Numbered from the stretch's first letter, positions 8,311 to 16,434 are shown. The stretch is 17,098 nt of DNA from Palsa-506 sp963836355 (GCA_963836355.1 CAWIJO010000011.1:1-17098), one strand, 5' to 3'. Made by a program: numbers and translations. The notes: generated from the letters alone by a model not told the origin.

Positions 8311-8556
8311 ATGTATCAGCAGGGATTCAAGCTGTCTCCTTCTTACCAAGGTCGCCAAGACGTCAGTGTCTTCGCGTGGCTGATGGCCGCCATGCCGAAC
8401 CCGACCGTGGAGGGACGTGCCGAGGTTGACTACCGACACATTCTGGCGCCCCGACGGTATGGGCAACAACAGCGATCCAGCAGTGCTCTACGTGCGATCG
8501 TAGCTGTCGAACGGCATGAGACGCGTACATGGGTTTGGCTGGGGGGAGCAGCATGA
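8311..8556 (+). CDS. Hypothetical 82-residue protein coupled to the next gene
   Basis: The open frame from ATG 8311 ends in a TGA that overlaps the next gene's ATG (ATGA at 8553-8556), the usual sign of translational coupling. The sequence starts MYQQGFKLSPSYQGRQD and contains YRHILAPRRYGQQQRSSS; it is polar and basic with no membrane segment. Codon use (ATT, CGA, CTA, GTA, CAA) is less GC-biased than in the ABC operon and matches the following gene, which supports a shared origin. AGAGG at 8301-8305 is a weak ribosome site. No family is recognised, and the ORF could also be non-coding leader sequence. Confidence 0.4.
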   Translation: MYQQGFKLSPSYQGRQDVSVFAWLMAAMPNPTVEGRAEVDYRHILAPRRYGQQQRSSSALRAIVAVERHETRTWVWLGGAA

Positions 8557-10601
8557 ATTCGTGGGTCATATGGGTTGCGTGGGGCACATTTGCGTTCGTG
8601 GCCGTATTGCTGAGCTTTGTCGGCCGCCACTTCAGCGTGCGCACGCTCCGGTACGTCACGGCAGTCACTGCCGTCGTATTGGTTGTACTCATCACCCGGT
8701 TTGGCTTGACGCACCCGGCTGACCCGGCTCAGGCGTCCGCCGATCTTGCGAACTCGTTCACGCAAGGAGCGGATGAGCTCAGCGCGGCCTTCTTCCACCC
8801 GCTGCATCTGGGAAACCAGGTTCCCGCGCCCGGGCGTATCGGATGGGTCGTTATCGCCGTCCTTGTCGTTATCGGCTACCGCATGCTTGAGGCATGGGCG
8901 AGGCGCCGGGAGGCACCCGTCCTCGACACCTCCGCTCTCGGCGACGGCCAGCGGGATGGCGCGTCCAGCAGGACACGCGACAGCGTCATGGACGGGCGGC
9001 TCTATGAGCAGCTCGTCGCCCGGCTGAAATTCCAGCTATCCGCGATAGAAGTTCGAGCACCAGCGATCCTGCCCGGCGGCAGCAGGTCGAACGGCCTGGC
9101 TTCCATAGCCGAGGCAAGCGGTGTCACCGGCAGTGACCTGGCCGGCGCGGTCATCCGGTTTTTCGGGATGCTCTGGCCGAACCAGCGGCGGTTCCAGGTT
9201 CGGGTCCGGGTGGAATCCGTCCCCGACGACCCGCCAGGCACTGAGAGCACGAAGGTGACGGTTAGCCTTGACGAACCCGCAACGGGGCAAAGCGTCGCGA
9301 CCAAGACCATGGTCGCGGGCGACGTCGATGAGGCCGCCGCAGCGGTAGCCGGCTACGTCGCCCAGCACATATTCAGGGACCCGGCAACACCACCGTGGTG
9401 TGTCGGCGCTGCCAACGGCAGCGACCTCGCTGCCATGTTGCTTGCGAAGCAGGAACGCATAAACGCCAAATCCCCGGATGATATTCGCTGTGCTCACAGC
9501 GAGCAGATCCGCATCCTCGAAAAGGCAACAGGCAATAACCAATGCGCTGGTATCGTCAGATACGAGCTAGCCCAGCTCTATAATCTCGCGGGCAACCACA
9601 TGGCAGCGCTGCGGCTGCATGCGGTTAACCGAGAGCAGCATCCTCGTTTCTACCGCGGACGCTACCGGCTCAGCATGTCTCTAGAGATGATCGCCAACCC
9701 GGCGTTTCGGCTACGGGATACCGATGAGGATACGGCTATGCTGGTTGAGAGCCTGGCAATCCTCAACCGGTGTGGCGTGACAGGGAATGACACCCGCTGG
9801 GAAGATCACATCGTAGATAGGGAGTTCCAGCCCAAGCTTAGGGAGACGCTGCTGCTGGCCGCGAGGGAAGAACTGCGCGCGATCCGCCGGCAACTGACTC
9901 TCCGGCATGTCATCTGGGGGACATTCCGCCACCGTGACGAGCGCATGATACGCGGGCCTCACTGGAGTCTGCGGAAACGCCAGAGCTTCCATGACGGCCT
10001 GTGCGCTGCCGAGCTGCTCGTGGCCATCCGCCGGATCCTGAACGGAGCACAGCGCTCCAGCGCCAGCGAGAAACTCGTTCATATGAGGCTGGCTTCGCGC
10101 AGGGCGGCCGATATTGCACGCGACAATGTCTCGATCAGTCGGCATTTGGCAAACAAGAAGGCGCAAGACCCGCAAGGCACACCGGGACTGCAAGGCACGG
10201 CGGACTCCCCGGACCGGAAATGGCCACCGGCCGAAAAGAGGGACAGGACCCGCTGGCTGCCCTGGCAGCACCGTACGCCGTCCTGGGAAGCCGCGTATAA
10301 CACGGCATGCGCATATGCCGCGTTGGATCTTGATGACCGGGTGGTTATCAGCCTGCAGCGCGCCATTAATAACCGGGACTGTGAGCTGCAGCGGCTATGG
10401 GACTGGATCTCACAGGATCCGGATTTCTCCTGCCTAAAGTCGTCAAAGAAATTCAATGACTTCCTCGGCGCCCAGGAAAGGAACGACTACCCGGCGGCTA
10501 TCCAGCGTTCTGTGGATGTTGGTGGGAAAGAGCATGGTGCAGGGTGCGACATGTCAAGCGCTCCACCTGAGGCGGTGCCTGCTGGTAGCACCCTTGAATA
10601 A
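8553..10601 (+). CDS. Membrane-anchored protein with TPR-like segments, unknown function
   Basis: The ATG at 8553 is chosen because a strong GGGGGGAG (8541-8548) stands just before it; an in-frame ATG at 8529 lacks this. The 682-residue product has three predicted membrane helices at about 4-24, 34-52 and 96-112, then a large cytoplasmic-type region. Residues ~150-275 include a beta-rich block (RRFQVRVRVESV, STKVTVSLDEP). Residues ~330-385 (VRYELAQLYNLAGNHMAALRLHAVNRE) and ~595-660 (SWEAAYNTACAYAALDLDDRVVISLQRAINN) look like tetratricopeptide helical pairs. The region between is rich in Arg and helical. Many codons are rare for such a genome, suggesting acquisition. I do not recognise a family; a scaffold or signalling role is only a guess. 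It follows the 82-residue ORF by ATGA overlap. Confidence 0.85.
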   Translation: MNSWVIWVAWGTFAFVAVLLSFVGRHFSVRTLRYVTAVTAVVLVVLITRFGLTHPADPAQASADLANSFTQGADELSAAFFHPLHLGNQVPAPGRIGWVVIAVLVVIGYRMLEAWARRREAPVLDTSALGDGQRDGASSRTRDSVMDGRLYEQLVARLKFQLSAIEVRAPAILPGGSRSNGLASIAEASGVTGSDLAGAVIRFFGMLWPNQRRFQVRVRVESVPDDPPGTESTKVTVSLDEPATGQSVATKTMVAGDVDEAAAAVAGYVAQHIFRDPATPPWCVGAANGSDLAAMLLAKQERINAKSPDDIRCAHSEQIRILEKATGNNQCAGIVRYELAQLYNLAGNHMAALRLHAVNREQHPRFYRGRYRLSMSLEMIANPAFRLRDTDEDTAMLVESLAILNRCGVTGNDTRWEDHIVDREFQPKLRETLLLAAREELRAIRRQLTLRHVIWGTFRHRDERMIRGPHWSLRKRQSFHDGLCAAELLVAIRRILNGAQRSSASEKLVHMRLASRRAADIARDNVSISRHLANKKAQDPQGTPGLQGTADSPDRKWPPAEKRDRTRWLPWQHRTPSWEAAYNTACAYAALDLDDRVVISLQRAINNRDCELQRLWDWISQDPDFSCLKSSKKFNDFLGAQERNDYPAAIQRSVDVGGKEHGAGCDMSSAPPEAVPAGSTLE

Positions 10602-10630
10602 GGGCCTGCTGGTAGCACCCTTGAATAAGG
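10577..10630 (+). repeat. Perfect 27-bp tandem duplication spanning a stop codon
   Basis: Bases 10577-10603 and 10604-10630 are identical. The first copy contains the last codons (PAGSTLE) and the TAA of the 682-residue protein. Because 27 is nine codons, the second copy repeats the same codons and stop in frame. It looks like a recent slippage event. Confidence 0.9.
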
Positions 10631-10965
10631 TCAGCTCGTTGGTATGGCGGTACCGTGCGAGCATTGCGGCGTTAGCCGGGTTCATCAGTCGCATGATGCT
10701 GGGCGGTGCGCCGGATTCTACGGCCGGCTGTCGAGCCAGAGCGCCCAGGGCTCTATCGTGCCGATATTGAGCAGTCCGGCCGCCGCCCAGAGATCTGCTG
10801 CAAGACTTGCCGTATCTCGCTGTTCAGGCCGCAAGTCCGGGCACGGGCGCGCCAGGTGGCAGCGATCTTTCCGCGGCCGGGTGAGCCCTTCCCTGGCGTG
10901 CGCTGGCTGCTACGCCAAGGGCCAATGGCGTTAAGTTAGACTAACAACGGTGTAAGATCGTCTGC
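10602..10965. other. Stretch without a recognisable gene before the IS4 remnant
   Basis: After the second 27-bp copy there are about 300 bases with short open frames on the plus strand (one of 96 residues from 10644 with a CEHCG motif, one of 77 from 10706). None has a recognisable family or a good ribosome site. The right part (from about 10920, GGCGTTAAGTTAG) probably includes the left end of the IS4-family element, which cannot be fixed because its other end lies outside the window. Confidence 0.45.
10931..10958 (+). promoter_or_regulatory. Putative leaderless promoter of the IS4-type transposase
   Basis: TTAAGT (10931-10936) and TAAGAT (10953-10958) are spaced by 16 bases. The GTG start at 10966 lies 7 bases after the -10, so the transcript would be leaderless. 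A perfect palindrome GTTAG-A-CTAAC (10935-10945) overlaps the -35 and spacer and could be a transposase or regulator binding site. Confidence 0.4.
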
Positions 10966-11120
10966 GTGGCGAGGCCAGGACAGCAGGTGGTAGCCGGGGA
11001 CCGGCTGGCGGACCGGATCGGGATCGGGGTGCTGGCGAAGGTGTTCACCCCCGAGCTGGTGGACCGGGTCGTCGAGCAGGCGGGCGTGCGCGAGCAGCGC
11101 ACGCGCACATTACCAGCGCG
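10966..11120 (+). pseudogene. IS4-family transposase, N-terminal fragment
   Basis: From the GTG at 10966 the sequence reads RLADRIGIGVLAKVFTPELVDRVVEQAGVREQRTRTLPAR. This matches the N-terminal domain of actinobacterial IS4-family transposases (the PF13006 type), where LPAR is followed by VVVYYVLA. Here the match stops exactly at 11120, where the IS21-type end begins, and the frame then runs into IS21 end sequence. Only about 51 residues remain; the DDE catalytic domain should lie beyond the window, on the far side of the IS21 element. The gene was intact up to the insertion point, so the interruption is probably the inactivating event. Confidence 0.78.
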
Positions 11121-11172
11121 TGTCGGTGTACGGGTCGATGTGCAGAGCCGGGTACGGGTAAACGTGCAGAGG
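11121..11172 (+). repeat. IS21 left terminal inverted repeat with two iterons
   Basis: It starts TGTCGGTGTACGG and contains GTGCAGAGC then a second GGTACGGGT...CGTGCAGAGG unit. It is matched in inverse orientation by 17045-17096. The iterons are the expected IstA binding sites (family knowledge). Confidence 0.88.
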
Positions 11173-11258
11173 TTACTCGGCGTGTCGGCTGGTGCCGCAG
11201 TGTGACGGCTGGGAACGTTGCCGGGGTCAGTTGATCTTCACGGGGGCGGGGGCTGCCG

Positions 11259-12695
11259 GTGGTTCTGGAGGCCGAGCGGTGGCTTGAGCTGCGCCGGTTC
11301 CGGGTGCTGCGGGACGCGGGCGCGAGTATGTCGGAGATCGCCCGGGAGACCGGGCTGAACTGGCGGACGGTCAAGAAGTACCTGGAAGCTGAGGGCGCGG
11401 CCGCACCGCCGGTGCCCGCACCGCGGGCGGATCTGCGGAACAGGGTGATCGCGGCCTATGCCCCGGTGATCGACGGGTGGCTGCGCGCGGAGGTGCTGCT
11501 GAAGGGCACGGTGATCCACGAGCGGCTGGTGGCTGAGTACGGTTTCACCGGCAACTACCAGCGGGTCAAGATGTATCTGCAGGAGGCTCGGCCCAGGATC
11601 GCCGCGGAGCTGGGGTATACGCCCAGCGAGCTGGCCCGGCTGCACCGCCGGTTCGAGGTGGTGCCGGGCGCTCAGGCCCAGGTGGACTGGGGCGATGAGG
11701 GCAGCATCCTCGCCCATGTTGGGGTCGGCAAGGTGTACTCGTTCCACATGGTGCTGTCGTATTCGCGGGATCCGTTTTGCTGCTTCACCACCAGCCAGGA
11801 TCTGGCGACGTTCTGGGCGTGTCACCGGCGGGCGTTCGCGCATTTCGGCGGGGTGCCCGGCTCGATCGTGTATGACCGCACCAAGACCGTGGTGCGCCGG
11901 CACGTCGCACCCGGGCAGGCGGTCCCGCTGCACCCCGAAGCGGTGGCGTTCGCCGGGCACTACGGTTTCGACATCGACGTGCTGGCGGCCTACCGGCCCA
12001 CCGGGAAGGGGCGGGTCGAGCGGCAGGTGATCATCGTGCGGGATCACGTGCTGGCCGGCCGGTCGTTCGCCTCCACCGGCGAGCTCGACAACGCGTTCCT
12101 GGCTTGGGTGCCGGCCCGGCGCCGCACCGTGCACCGCACCCACGGCGAGGTGATCGGGGTGCGGGCCCAGCGTGATCACGCCGCGCTGGCGCCGGTCCCG
12201 GCCAGGCCGTATGTGGTCGCGAACCGGCACCTGCGGCACGTCGGCAAGGACTGCCTGGTCGCGTTCGAGGCCAACTTGTACTCCGTCCCGGCGGCCCGGG
12301 TGTTCCACCGGCAGATGGTCGAGGTCCGCGCCAGCGCCGCCACCGTCAGCCTGCACGCCACCGTGCCCGACGAGAACGGCGTCACGCTGCTGGCCGTGCA
12401 CCCGCGCGCGGTCGGCCGCGGCGCCCGCATCGCCGACCCCGAACACTGGAAGCCGCTGCCCGACGGGCACACCCGCGCCACCACCACCAGCGGCGAGACC
12501 TTCCCCGGCGGCGGGCACCACGATGACCGCGGACGCGGGCGCAGCGAACCCTCGGGCACGCTGCGGTTCCTGCTGGCCCGGGCTGACGCGGCGAATATCA
12601 CCGTCGGGCACCGGCCGCTGTCGGTCTATGACCAGATCACCGGCACCCGCCCCTTCACCACCGTCCCTGCCACCGACCCGAAGGACAGTACGTGA
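11259..12695 (+). CDS. istA: IS21-family transposase IstA
   Basis: The 478-residue protein has an N-terminal helix-turn-helix (about 22-42, SMSEIARETGLNWRTVKKYL) and an integrase-type DDE core: Asp143 in QVDWGDEG, Asp206 in SIVYDRTKT and Glu254 in GKGRVERQV. A C-terminal Mu-type beta domain follows (LVAFEANLYSVPAARV). Length and motif order fit the family. GTG at 11259 is chosen because the homology starts right there (LEAERWLELRRFRVLRDAG). The stop overlaps the istB start by GTGA. The reading frame is complete, so the protein may still be made even though its partner IstB is broken. Confidence 0.95.
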   Translation: MVLEAERWLELRRFRVLRDAGASMSEIARETGLNWRTVKKYLEAEGAAAPPVPAPRADLRNRVIAAYAPVIDGWLRAEVLLKGTVIHERLVAEYGFTGNYQRVKMYLQEARPRIAAELGYTPSELARLHRRFEVVPGAQAQVDWGDEGSILAHVGVGKVYSFHMVLSYSRDPFCCFTTSQDLATFWACHRRAFAHFGGVPGSIVYDRTKTVVRRHVAPGQAVPLHPEAVAFAGHYGFDIDVLAAYRPTGKGRVERQVIIVRDHVLAGRSFASTGELDNAFLAWVPARRRTVHRTHGEVIGVRAQRDHAALAPVPARPYVVANRHLRHVGKDCLVAFEANLYSVPAARVFHRQMVEVRASAATVSLHATVPDENGVTLLAVHPRAVGRGARIADPEHWKPLPDGHTRATTTSGETFPGGGHHDDRGRGRSEPSGTLRFLLARADAANITVGHRPLSVYDQITGTRPFTTVPATDPKDST

Positions 12696-13333
12696 GCGAA
12701 CTGGTCACCACCCGGATCCGGGCCACCGCGGCCAAGCTCGGGCTACCGCACCTGGCCGAGACGCTCACCGAGTACGTGCAGCGCGCCGACGCCGGCCAGA
12801 TGGGCTACCTGGACTTCCTCGACCTGGTCCTGGAAGAAGAACTCGCCGTCCGCGAGGAACGGCGGCTGCGGCACGCGCTGCGGATCTCCAAGATGCCCCA
12901 CCACAAGACGCTGGACGAGTACGACTTCTCCTACCAGCCCGAACTCGACCCGCGGAAAGTCCGGGACCTGGCCACCCTGGCGTTCGTCGAGGCCAAGGCC
13001 AACGCGGCGCTGCTCGGCCCGCCCGGCGTCGGCAAGACACATATCGCGGTCGCGCTGGCGGTCGCGGCCTGCCGGGCCGGATACACCGTCTACTTCACCA
13101 CCCTCGACGACATGGTCCGCCAGCTCAAGGCCGCCGACGCGATCGGCCGCCTGACCAGCAAGCTGCGCACCTACCTGCGCCCCCACGTCCTGGTCCTCGA
13201 CGAGGTGGGCTACCTGCCGCTGGACCGCGAAGAAGCCAACCTCGTCTTCCAGATGATCTCCAAAAGGTACGAGAAGGGCGCCATCTTGCTGACCTCCAAC
13301 AAGGCCTTCAGCAAAGCGCACTTGTTCGCGTGA
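12692..13333 (+). pseudogene. istB: IS21 helper ATPase IstB, 5' part of interrupted gene
   Basis: The GTG at 12692 overlaps the istA stop. The sequence gives 207 residues of normal IstB: N-terminal helical region, Walker A GPPGVGKTH at about 109-117, Walker B VLVLDEVGYLP, and the sensor stretch ILLTSNKAFS. After AGC at 13310-13312 the homology breaks off. Six foreign codons (KAHLFA) and a TGA follow, supplied by the inserted element. The missing 51 C-terminal codons are found at 16519-16674. IstB is an AAA+ ATPase that remodels target DNA for IstA; loss of the C-terminal portion probably inactivates it. Confidence 0.93.
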
Positions 13334-13350
13334 ACCTGTGCCAGGTGGCA
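13333..13350. repeat. Left-end direct repeat and dyad of the recombinase element
   Basis: AACcTGTGCCAG (13333-13344) matches 16499-16510 with one mismatch in the same orientation. It overlaps a dyad TGCCA-GG-TGGCA (13339-13350). An adjoining GTTC-GCGT-GAAC dyad lies at 13324-13335. These are candidate recombinase binding or crossover sites. Confidence 0.45.
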
Positions 13351-13359
13351 GCTGAAGTT

Positions 13360-14988
13360 TCACGGGTTCAGCAGGCGGCTTTCGTCGACGTGGTCGGCGA
13401 GGTAGGGAATGACGCCCTCGGGCCGCATCCCGAACGCGGCGGACACGAGCTTGGGGTCGATGCTGGTGACGAGTTCGGCGAGGCGGGTGCTGCGCAGCAG
13501 GCGGGGCCGGACGCCGGCCGGGTCGAGGATGTGGCTGAGGTAGTAGGCCGATGCCGTCGCCCGGGTGCTCTTGGTTTGCTTGGTGACAAGGACATGCGGG
13601 TTGCCGGTGCGCAGCGCATCGCGGTGGTCCAGGCATCGCTGGATGGCGGTCCAGGTGGCCGGGTCCAGCGGGGTCGGCTGCGGCCGGCGGCCGAGCCGGA
13701 CGGTGCGTCTGGCCGGGTCGATGTCGCTGACGGTGATCCCGCGTAGTTCTTCGCTGGTGGCGCCGTGCAGCAGGGCAAGCAGGCCGGTCAGCGCCTCGTG
13801 CGGGTGCACGCGGGCGGCTGCGGTCCAGCGGCGGAACAGCTGCCGCTGCAGGGCCAGCCCGGCTGTCGGGCCGCGGAAGCCGCGGGGCTCGCGGGCGGTC
13901 AGCCCGCGGGCCGGGTCGATGAGCACCAGCTTGCTGGTCCTGGCCCAGGCGAAAAAGTGCCGCAGTGCGGTCAGCCGGGTTTTGCGGTTGGCTGGCTGGG
14001 CTTGCAGGAACGCCTCGATGTCGTGCATGTCCGCTGTTGCCCAGTCGTCTTTGCCCCGCTGGCTGGCCAGGAACCTGGACAGGTCGCGGATGGCCGATAG
14101 GTGCGCCTCGATCGTGTTGTCAGAGCGGGGCCGGGTTCCGGCCCGGCGGGCGCGTTCCCGGGCATGCAGGCTGGCCTCGGCGAAGGCGCCCGCTGCGGGG
14201 CGCATCGGGGCGGGGACGGCGTCGATGCGGCGTTGCCGCCGCCCGGCTGCCGCCCGGCCGGCCTGGTCGAGGGGCAGCGCGAGGCCGCGGGTCACGAAGA
14301 AATCCTCCAGGGTGCGGGCGAGCGTGCCTGGCGACCGGCCGCGGCCGAACTGCCGGGATCGTTCCAGCAGGACCTGCGGATGAGATGGCCCGCCGCCGGC
14401 GAGTAGCTGGCCGAGGCAGCTGACCAGCTGGGATGCCCGGGAGGGGCAGTGCCTGGCGGCGGCGTGAGCGGCGAAGTCACCCAGCCATCCAGGCGGGTCG
14501 GGCAGCCGGGCACTGACGTTCCCGGCCCGGATGAAGGGCCGGCCGGGGTGACGCTGCCAGCACGGCCCGCACAGGCCGAGACCGGCGTGCCGGCGCAGCT
14601 GCCCGCACCCGGCGCAGACCCGGGGCGGTTTTTTCGGCGGCCCCGGCCGGGAGCAGCTGCCGCACCAGCCGGTGTCCTCGCGCAGATGACCGGGCCTCTC
14701 GCAGCGCGGGCACAGCCGCAAGGAGGCCAGCCGTCCGGCTTTGCGACGGCATTCCCTGCATAGCGTGGCTTCCGGTGACCGCACCGGATGCCCGCAGCTG
14801 GCACACACCCGCGAGCAGATGACGCACCGTCCGGTGTCCTCGCGCAGCACCCGCTGCCTTCCGCAGCCCGGGCATGCCGCTTTCGCCGCTGCCTGGGCCA
14901 GCCGGCGCCAGCACAAGCAGCAGTGCTGCCGGCCGTGGCGGCCGACCGGCGCACCGCAGTCCACGCAATCGGACAGGCGCTTGCCCAC
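13360..14988 (-). CDS. Zinc-ribbon protein with degenerate tyrosine-recombinase domain
   Basis: The GTG at 14988-14986 is chosen because a CGGAGG at 15003-14998 precedes it by 9 bases; the open frame upstream is only a shadow of the neighbours. In the 542-residue product, residues 8-143 hold ten CxxC pairs arranged as five Cys4 ribbons (8-26, 39-58, 62-80, 93-112, 125-143), two of which share LREDTGxCxxC. Residues ~285-360 form a core-binding-like domain (NTIEAHLSAIRDLSRFLASQ, ALRHFFAWAR). Residues ~375-540 align with the tyrosine-recombinase fold. The first Arg is replaced (GATSEEL, Thr411), the HxxR box is RLLR (496-499), and the second His is Met521. Tyr529 remains (IPYLADHVD). It is probably not a catalyst on its own; an accessory or targeting subunit for the upstream recombinase is the likely role (inference). 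Confidence 0.82.
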   Translation of the reverse strand: MGKRLSDCVDCGAPVGRHGRQHCCLCWRRLAQAAAKAACPGCGRQRVLREDTGRCVICSRVCASCGHPVRSPEATLCRECRRKAGRLASLRLCPRCERPGHLREDTGWCGSCSRPGPPKKPPRVCAGCGQLRRHAGLGLCGPCWQRHPGRPFIRAGNVSARLPDPPGWLGDFAAHAAARHCPSRASQLVSCLGQLLAGGGPSHPQVLLERSRQFGRGRSPGTLARTLEDFFVTRGLALPLDQAGRAAAGRRQRRIDAVPAPMRPAAGAFAEASLHARERARRAGTRPRSDNTIEAHLSAIRDLSRFLASQRGKDDWATADMHDIEAFLQAQPANRKTRLTALRHFFAWARTSKLVLIDPARGLTAREPRGFRGPTAGLALQRQLFRRWTAAARVHPHEALTGLLALLHGATSEELRGITVSDIDPARRTVRLGRRPQPTPLDPATWTAIQRCLDHRDALRTGNPHVLVTKQTKSTRATASAYYLSHILDPAGVRPRLLRSTRLAELVTSIDPKLVSAAFGMRPEGVIPYLADHVDESRLLNP

Positions 14989-15004
14989 CTCCGGCCGCCT
15001 CCGA

Positions 15005-15319
15005 TCACACCGGCGGCATCGACCGGCCCCGCGAGGACGCGGCCCTCGGCAGGTCCTGCACCGGCCGCGGCGCAGCGGCGGGCCGGTCCACCGGGGTGGT
15101 GTCCACCTCGAGCAAGTCGTCCGGGGTGCATTCCAGCGCGGTGCACAACGCCGCCAGCGTGGACAGCTTGACCTGGGACGGCTGCCCGGCGAACAGCGCC
15201 GACACCGACGCCGAGGAGAGCTCCAGCCCTGCTTTCTCGGCCAGCAGGCGGCGCAACTGGGCGCCGGTCCACACCTCACGCTGCGCCGCCGCCATCCGCA
15301 GCTTCCACTTAATCTGCAT
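15005..15319 (-). CDS. XRE/Cro-CI-type helix-turn-helix regulator
   Basis: The 104-residue protein starts MQIKWKLRMAAAQREVWT. A helix-turn-helix domain covers about residues 18-72 (GAQLRRLLAEKAGLELSSAS, VSALFAG, LSTLAALCTALECTPDDLLE), the Cro/CI type. The C-terminal 30 residues are Pro/Arg/Ser-rich and probably disordered. The ATG at 15319-15317 lies inside the last codons of the recombinase gene (11-base overlap), with GGAG six bases before it. The zinc-ribbon gene starts 16 bases after its stop. It probably represses the element's promoter or helps to shape the recombination complex, much as small DNA-binding proteins of other recombinase elements do; both are inference. Confidence 0.85.
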   Translation of the reverse strand: MQIKWKLRMAAAQREVWTGAQLRRLLAEKAGLELSSASVSALFAGQPSQVKLSTLAALCTALECTPDDLLEVDTTPVDRPAAAPRPVQDLPRAASSRGRSMPPV

Positions 15320-16373
15320 CCTGGTCTCCTTCCAGGCTGGCCAGGGTCGCCGACACCGCCCGCCGGTAGGCATCCTCGATGAACGTCTCCGAGGGCCGGA
15401 CATACCGCATCGTGGAGCCCACCGTCCAATGACCGAGCATCTGCTGGATCGCGACCAGGTCCATGCCTCTCTCGTAGTTGTGCGTGGCGCACGCCCGCCG
15501 CAGCCCGTGCGGGCTGAACCGGCCTTCCGGCGGCCCGCCTTCCAGCTCCAGCAGGTACCGCAGCCGGTTACGGATCGTGCCGCGGTGCAGCCGGCCGCCG
15601 GACTCATCAGCGAACAGCACCAGCGACTCCGGGAACCGGGGCCGGACGTCAGCGCAGAACCACCGCAAGATCAGGTCCAGGCCATCGAGCATCGGAACCC
15701 ACCGCGGCCGCGGTCCCGAGGTCCGCGCCGCCTTGCCGAACCGCACGTGCAGCTTGCCGAACGGGCCCCGGCCGAAATGCGCATCCGGATGGTCCAGCAT
15801 CGACGCCTCATCGGCGCGCAGCCCGCCGTGATACAGCGTCCGGAACAAGGCGTAATCGCGGGCAGCCGGGCCATACTTGCGGGCGGTGGCGATGCGGTCC
15901 TTCATGAAGCCGAAAAAAGCATCCAGCCGCTCCGGTGACGGCGGCGGCAGCTGGGACGCGGAATCGTCGCCGACATGGCGGGAGGCGTTGAACTCATCGA
16001 CCGGGCACTCCAGCCGGATCCCGAACCCGGCCTCGATCTCAGCGGCCTTACGGGCGGCCAGGAACCGGTAGAACCCCTTGAATGCCTGCACATAACCCCG
16101 GCGGGTCGAGGCGGCCAGCCCTCCGGCGGCCAGTGATCCCACGACCCGGTCGATGTCCTCTGCCGTGGCCTCCCACGCCGGGCAGCCCAGCAAGGCCAGC
16201 ATCCGCTCCAGCACGCCCGTGTCGTTCTCGATCGTCACCGGGCTGAACCCGCGTGCCACCCACGACGCCAGATACGCCTCCACACAGCCGGACTGGAACC
16301 GCCACGGGTCCGGCGCCACCACCGCGACCGCCACCGGACGCCCCTCGATCACCCGCAACTGCGACCCATCCAC
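15309..16373 (-). CDS. Tyrosine recombinase (site-specific integrase) of the istB insertion
   Basis: The GTG at 16373-16371 is preferred because GAGGAAGG (16388-16381) stands 7 bases before it; an in-frame GTG at 16412 is the alternative. The 354-residue protein has a core-binding domain (about 28-120, VEAYLASWVARGFSPVTIEN, RRGYVQAFKGFYRFLAAR) and a full catalytic set: Arg186 in GGLRADEAS, Lys214 in FGKAART, His289 and Arg292 in PHGLRRA, His315 in LGHW and the nucleophile Tyr324 in TMRYVRPS. It should therefore be active in DNA strand exchange. It is the first gene of the element and is coupled to the XRE gene by overlap. The family includes phage-type integrases and Tn554 TnpA-like proteins; the closest relative cannot be named without a search. 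Confidence 0.92.
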   Translation of the reverse strand: MDGSQLRVIEGRPVAVAVVAPDPWRFQSGCVEAYLASWVARGFSPVTIENDTGVLERMLALLGCPAWEATAEDIDRVVGSLAAGGLAASTRRGYVQAFKGFYRFLAARKAAEIEAGFGIRLECPVDEFNASRHVGDDSASQLPPPSPERLDAFFGFMKDRIATARKYGPAARDYALFRTLYHGGLRADEASMLDHPDAHFGRGPFGKLHVRFGKAARTSGPRPRWVPMLDGLDLILRWFCADVRPRFPESLVLFADESGGRLHRGTIRNRLRYLLELEGGPPEGRFSPHGLRRACATHNYERGMDLVAIQQMLGHWTVGSTMRYVRPSETFIEDAYRRAVSATLASLEGDQDAD

Positions 16374-16403
16374 CGGCACACCTTCCTCGCACCAGCCAAA
16401 ACA

Positions 16404-16434
16404 AGGTGACACCTAGCAAACCGGGCTCACACCT
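16404..16434. promoter_or_regulatory. Candidate operator before the recombinase operon
   Basis: AGGTG-A-CACCT (16404-16414) is a perfect 11-bp palindrome, and a further ACACCT half-site lies at 16429-16434, 20 bases from the matching half. The sites sit 31 bases or more upstream of the preferred recombinase start, where the XRE protein could repress. No reliable -10/-35 pair was found. Confidence 0.35.

Noticed and set aside
8071..8469. Minus-strand 132-codon open frame in the intergenic region
   Set aside because: No ribosome site, no family, and it overlaps the coupled ORF at 8311 on the other strand.
10644..10939. Two short plus-strand open frames with Cys residues (CEHCG, CCKTC)
   Set aside because: No ribosome site, overlapping frames, no recognisable family.
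12172..13746. Long plus-strand open frame of 524 codons across istA, istB and the insertion
   Set aside because: It is a Pro/Arg/Thr-rich shadow of istA and istB in another frame and crosses the insertion junction.
13565..14383. Plus-strand 272-codon frame opposite the zinc-ribbon recombinase
   Set aside because: Arg/Ser-rich antisense shadow of a gene with clear domain structure.
14989..15492. Upstream extension of the zinc-ribbon recombinase frame
   Set aside because: Before 14988 the frame is low-complexity Arg/Cys/Pro sequence overlapping the XRE gene and the end of the recombinase gene; a ribosome site points to the GTG at 14988.
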